NCBI GenBank assembly: GCA_913775265.1
Contig: CAJYJH010000045.1
Coordinates: forward strand, 27,228 to 91,227
DNA length: 64,000 nt
Direction: 5' to 3'
DNA from: an uncultured Mucilaginibacter sp.
GTDB lineage: Bacteria > Bacteroidota > Bacteroidia > Sphingobacteriales > Sphingobacteriaceae
Every line of letters starts with the position of its first letter. Position 1 is the stretch's first letter. This document shows, in pieces, positions 61,362 to 64,000 of the stretch. Both the position numbers and the translations under genes were made by a program. The notes below the pieces were generated by a model that was given only the letters and a program-made list of their open reading frames with translations, searched no databases and was not told the DNA's origin.

Positions 61362-62102
61362 ATGAAAACAAGTAACAAACTTTTACTGGCTATTGGTATT
61401 ATCATCCTGGCCTGTTTGGTGGGCTACAACTTTGCCCTTAAAAATGAGTACGACAAAGGCGATTTCAGAAGCCCGTATTACGGCCTGCATAAAGTCAATG
61501 TAAGCGGATTTAAAATCATCCATAACCAGGTTGCCGATATGATGGGTATAAAAATTAAGTACAGCCCTGTTAGCCAGGTTTGGGTAAACCCTTATGTAGA
61601 AGCAATGCTAAAAATAACCAGCGACGGCCATACCCTTAATATTGAAACTTTAAAACGTTTGCAGCGCCATATAACCTATACTGATGCCGTTGTGATTACC
61701 TGCCCCCAAGTAGACAGTTTAGCTACAGATGGTCAGCCTGACCAAGAAAATCAGCAATCTATTGATGGCTATAATCCTTATTTGTATACTAAAATTGAGG
61801 GTTTTACACAGGCGAGGATAGGAGTAAGTGCCAATAACCGCACCCTTGTTATTATGGATAACAACAAGTTAGGTCGGCTTAATTTAAATTTGGGCGATGC
61901 TAAGGGGGGGCGCGGATATTTGACCTTGCTCAGCAGTAACAAAATAGACTTAGCCGATTTTAACGTTAAAGGCAAAAGCGAATTAAAGCTGTATGGTCGT
62001 AGTGTGGCCCGAAGTAATAATCACATTGCAGAAAATGCATCGGTGTCGCTTAGCGGCGGGGCGTTACCTCTGTTTTTGCGTGCGCCAAACACCGCTCAAT
62101 AG
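61362..62102 (+). CDS. Membrane-anchored protein with GIN/DUF2807-like beta domain
   Basis: The 246-residue protein has an N-terminal helix (residues ~6-25, LLLAIGIIILACLVGYNFAL) as anchor or uncleaved signal. The body has regular short hydrophobic repeats (NRTLVIMDNNKLGRLNLNLG, LTLLSSNKIDLADFNVKG, KSELKLYGRS), the right-handed beta-helix pattern of DUF2807 (GIN) proteins that often accompany YtrA-type ABC operons in Bacteroidota. It starts 9 bp after the GntR gene, so it belongs to the operon. Its exact function is unknown. Confidence 0.78.
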   Translation: MKTSNKLLLAIGIIILACLVGYNFALKNEYDKGDFRSPYYGLHKVNVSGFKIIHNQVADMMGIKIKYSPVSQVWVNPYVEAMLKITSDGHTLNIETLKRLQRHITYTDAVVITCPQVDSLATDGQPDQENQQSIDGYNPYLYTKIEGFTQARIGVSANNRTLVIMDNNKLGRLNLNLGDAKGGRGYLTLLSSNKIDLADFNVKGKSELKLYGRSVARSNNHIAENASVSLSGGALPLFLRAPNTAQ

Positions 62103-62210
62103 TATGTACCGGAAAATAATTCAACTCCTTCATATTTTAGGCGGAGGGCTAATTTATTAACAGAACAGATGGGCGCCGCTTTAGCCTCGCGGCAGCGCCT
62201 CATCTAAAAG

Positions 62211-62522
62211 CTACACCAGATTTTCCAAGCTCAGAAAAATGGGCGTCAGCGCCCGGCCTTTTTCAGTCAAATGGTACTCAATATGCAACGGCCTCAACCT
62301 TATCACATTTTTTTGTAATATCCCGGCCTCTTCCAACTCTTTTAAAGCTACCGATAGCGACTGTTTGTTGCTGCCCTCCAGTTGGCGCAGCAACGTGTTA
62401 AAGCGCAGCGGCGAAATTGTGGCCAGCTTAAATAACTGCGGTTTCCACTTGCCCGATAACATTTTGAGCAAGGCTTGCGCCGGGCAGCTGTCGTTGGTCG
62501 AGTCAGTTTTGGTGGTAGTCAT
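62211..62522 (-). CDS. HxlR-family transcriptional regulator
   Basis: The 103-residue winged-helix protein has the HxlR core (SGKWKPQLFKLATISPLRFN, SLSVALKELEEAGILQK, IEYHLTEKGRAL). A single cysteine in SCPAQALLKML (Cys13) is at the redox-sensing position. It is divergent from a DsbA-like gene 134 bp away that is linked to thiol chemistry, so it may control that gene in response to disulphide stress. A 10-bp inverted repeat in the shared region is the candidate target. Confidence 0.9.
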   Translation of the reverse strand: MTTTKTDSTNDSCPAQALLKMLSGKWKPQLFKLATISPLRFNTLLRQLEGSNKQSLSVALKELEEAGILQKNVIRLRPLHIEYHLTEKGRALTPIFLSLENLV

Positions 62523-62580
62523 CTTTTTTTGACTTATTGACGGTGGTTAATGCATTCGCGACCTTTGTATAACCCCGGCC

Positions 62581-62615
62581 GTTTTAAGTGTGCCTGTAAA
62601 GGTATCACTTAAAAC
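62581..62615. promoter_or_regulatory. Inverted repeat between hxlR and the DsbA-like gene
   Basis: GTTTTAAGTG (62581-62590) and CACTTAAAAC (62606-62615) are perfect 10-bp arms with a 15-nt spacer, 41 bp before the DsbA-like ATG. GACCTTTG (62560-62567), a near -7 element, precedes it, so the repeat may act as operator or as a leader hairpin. Confidence 0.55.
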
Positions 62616-62656
62616 TAAAGCCGGCGAATTAACAAACTTACACGTGTACCTTCCGT

Positions 62657-63586
62657 ATGGAAAATCAAAAAAACAACCCTTTGCTGTGCGACCCGGAAAC
62701 CGGCATTTGCGAAATGCCCTTACAACATGGCGCCGAAGCAGCCGGTATTGCCTATACAGGAAATAAGCCGCTAAAGCTGATCTACTTTACCGATCCCATC
62801 TGTTCGTCGTGCTGGGGTATAGAGCCGCAATTACGCAAGTTAAAACTAACTTATGAGCACCTGATGCAGGTTGAATACCACATGGGCGGCCTGCTGCCCG
62901 ACTGGAGTTACAATAGCGGAGGCATCAGTAAACCATCCGACGTGGCCCACCACTGGGACGAGGTGAGCATGCACTACCAGATGCCTATTGACGGCGACGT
63001 ATGGCTCGAAGACCCGCTGGATTCGTCTTACCCGCCATCTATCGCCTTCAAAGCCGCCCAATTACAGGATGATCAAAAGGCCATCAACATGGTCCGCATT
63101 ATGCGCGAAATGGTTTTCTTAAAAAAGATGAACATTGCCAAACCCGAAGTAATGCTGCAAGCCGCCACTCAGGCCGGTTTAGATACCGATCGCTGGCAGG
63201 CAGACTACCACCATGCCGGTAAGCAAGCCTTTGAGGACGATCTGGCCCTGGCACGCAGCATGAAAGTTAGAGGATTTCCCTCCATTTTTATAACCGACGC
63301 ATCCGGCCGCACCGAATTTGTTTACGGCACCAAACCTTACCAAACCTATGTAGATGCCATCAAAAAGCTAATGCCGCAAGCCGATGCCCAAGCCTACCAC
63401 CACAACTGGCAAAGCCTGTTTGCCCGCTACAATACGCTAACCACCCGCGAGTTTGCCGAACTAAGCGAAGTGACAATGAGCGAAGCCGAGCAAACACTAA
63501 ACAGCCTTTTAAGTGAAAAGCAGATAGAGGTTTACCACAGTAAAAATGGGCTTTTATGGATTTTGCCTCCAGCCTTTGAAAGATAA
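62657..63586 (+). CDS. DsbA-family thioredoxin-fold protein (SpxH/YjbH-like)
   Basis: The 309-residue protein has YFTDPICSSCWGIEPQLRKL with a CxxC (CSSC) redox site, a helical insert (~residues 85-185) and the cis-Pro in RGFPSIFIT, as in the cytosolic DsbA-like branch that includes the ClpXP adaptor SpxH. Before the fold is an extra cysteine pair in LLCDPETGICEMP, and after it about 60 residues of helices (TTREFAELSEVTMSEAEQ) ending in a winged-like IEVYHSKNGLLWILPP. No signal peptide is present. It is divergent from an HxlR regulator with one cysteine. Confidence 0.88.
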   Translation: MENQKNNPLLCDPETGICEMPLQHGAEAAGIAYTGNKPLKLIYFTDPICSSCWGIEPQLRKLKLTYEHLMQVEYHMGGLLPDWSYNSGGISKPSDVAHHWDEVSMHYQMPIDGDVWLEDPLDSSYPPSIAFKAAQLQDDQKAINMVRIMREMVFLKKMNIAKPEVMLQAATQAGLDTDRWQADYHHAGKQAFEDDLALARSMKVRGFPSIFITDASGRTEFVYGTKPYQTYVDAIKKLMPQADAQAYHHNWQSLFARYNTLTTREFAELSEVTMSEAEQTLNSLLSEKQIEVYHSKNGLLWILPPAFER

Positions 63587-64000
63587 AATCTCCGACTAAC
63601 GCAGGCGCCTAAAGCGGGAACTTTTAAGGAGCAGGAGGATTAGTATTTCTGTAAAACCTTTAAATTCCAAAAATTCCGGTTTAAACGCAAGAGGTTCTCG
63701 CTGCCGATGCGTCCTGTTGATGTTTTTGTAATAAAAAGATTTTCCACTTCAATAAATATGACCGCAAGGCCTCAAGCGGGACGCTTGCGGCAGCTGAGGG
63801 AGCTTTTAAATAGTAGGGCGATGAACACACTCCGGTCCTTCTCTTATAAAGTGTAAAGGCCCGCTGTTGCGCCCGGGCCAGCGAGGGTCTTGCGGGTGGA
63901 CAGGTGATCGCAACAGCTAGGCCGTTATTCACGGAGTGTTTATTTTTTATAGGTGTTCATGAGATCGCTGCGCTAAGTCTGGGTACTTTGTGGCTATGAC
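63587..64000 (+). repeat. Composite intergenic hairpin element, copy F, cut by the window end
   Basis: No gene is supported in this stretch. It contains AAATTCC...GGTTTAAAC (~63662-63686), CCGCAAG/CTTGCGG (63762-63790), the large hairpin GGCCCGCTGTTGCG...CGCAACAGCTAGGCC (63858-63923), the linker with TATTCACGGAGTGTTT and TTCATGAGATCGCTGCGC (63926-63978) shared with copy A, and the left arm and loop of the GGTACTTTGT hairpin up to the last base. Confidence 0.8.

Overview
The window reads as chromosomal DNA of a Bacteroidota bacterium, most likely of the Sphingobacteriaceae (Mucilaginibacter/Pedobacter type). The reasons are a SusC/SusD pair, many large MacB/FtsX permeases, DUF4251 and PorT-like proteins, scarce Shine-Dalgarno sites, and several matches to the Bacteroidota -7 promoter element TAnnTTTG. 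No tRNA, rRNA, CRISPR array, prophage or intact insertion sequence was seen.

Left part (1-12.1 kb): the end of a fumarylacetoacetate hydrolase gene, a three-gene glycan operon (GT8, GT2, Wzx-like flippase), a 1-Cys peroxiredoxin convergent with an Rrf2 regulator, and a ybbA-ybbP-tesA-like operon (ABC ATPase, 10-TM-type permease, GDSL lipoprotein esterase). Two small genes of unknown or DUF function follow.

12.3-19.9 kb is a probable peptidoglycan-scavenging operon: anmK, susC-like, susD-like and a serine beta-lactamase-family hydrolase. The hydrolase keeps the C-terminal domain of a NagZ-type GH3 enzyme but not its catalytic barrel. htpG, a VOC protein and a MarR regulator come next.

24-42.6 kb is an export locus. 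An NtrB/NtrC-like two-component system with a GAFTDA variant is divergent from a membrane fusion protein, an ABC ATPase, a two-repeat secreted protein, four paralogous MacB-type permeases, a second and unusual ATPase, a TolC-like channel and a PorT-like barrel.

42.7-58.1 kb is mixed housekeeping and accessory DNA: alcohol dehydrogenase, a GIY-YIG nuclease flanked by palindromic repeats, M28 peptidase, PL10 pectate lyase, DEAD-box helicase, three response regulators without kinases, a YitT protein, two AT-rich unknown genes, SSB, DUF72, M20 hydrolase, a GNAT gene broken by one in-frame stop, and a large secreted protein of unknown function.

57.7-63.6 kb holds three redox or stress units: HxlR/azoreductase, a YtrA-type GntR-ABC operon with a clear promoter and operator, and HxlR/DsbA-like. 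Between genes there is a dispersed composite hairpin element (copies near 4.0-4.5, 22.0-22.35, 23.7, 55.4, 59.0 and 63.6-64.0 kb). Its modules keep their order and some of its stems change sequence while staying paired. This and the REP-flanked GIY-YIG gene are the most unusual structures seen.
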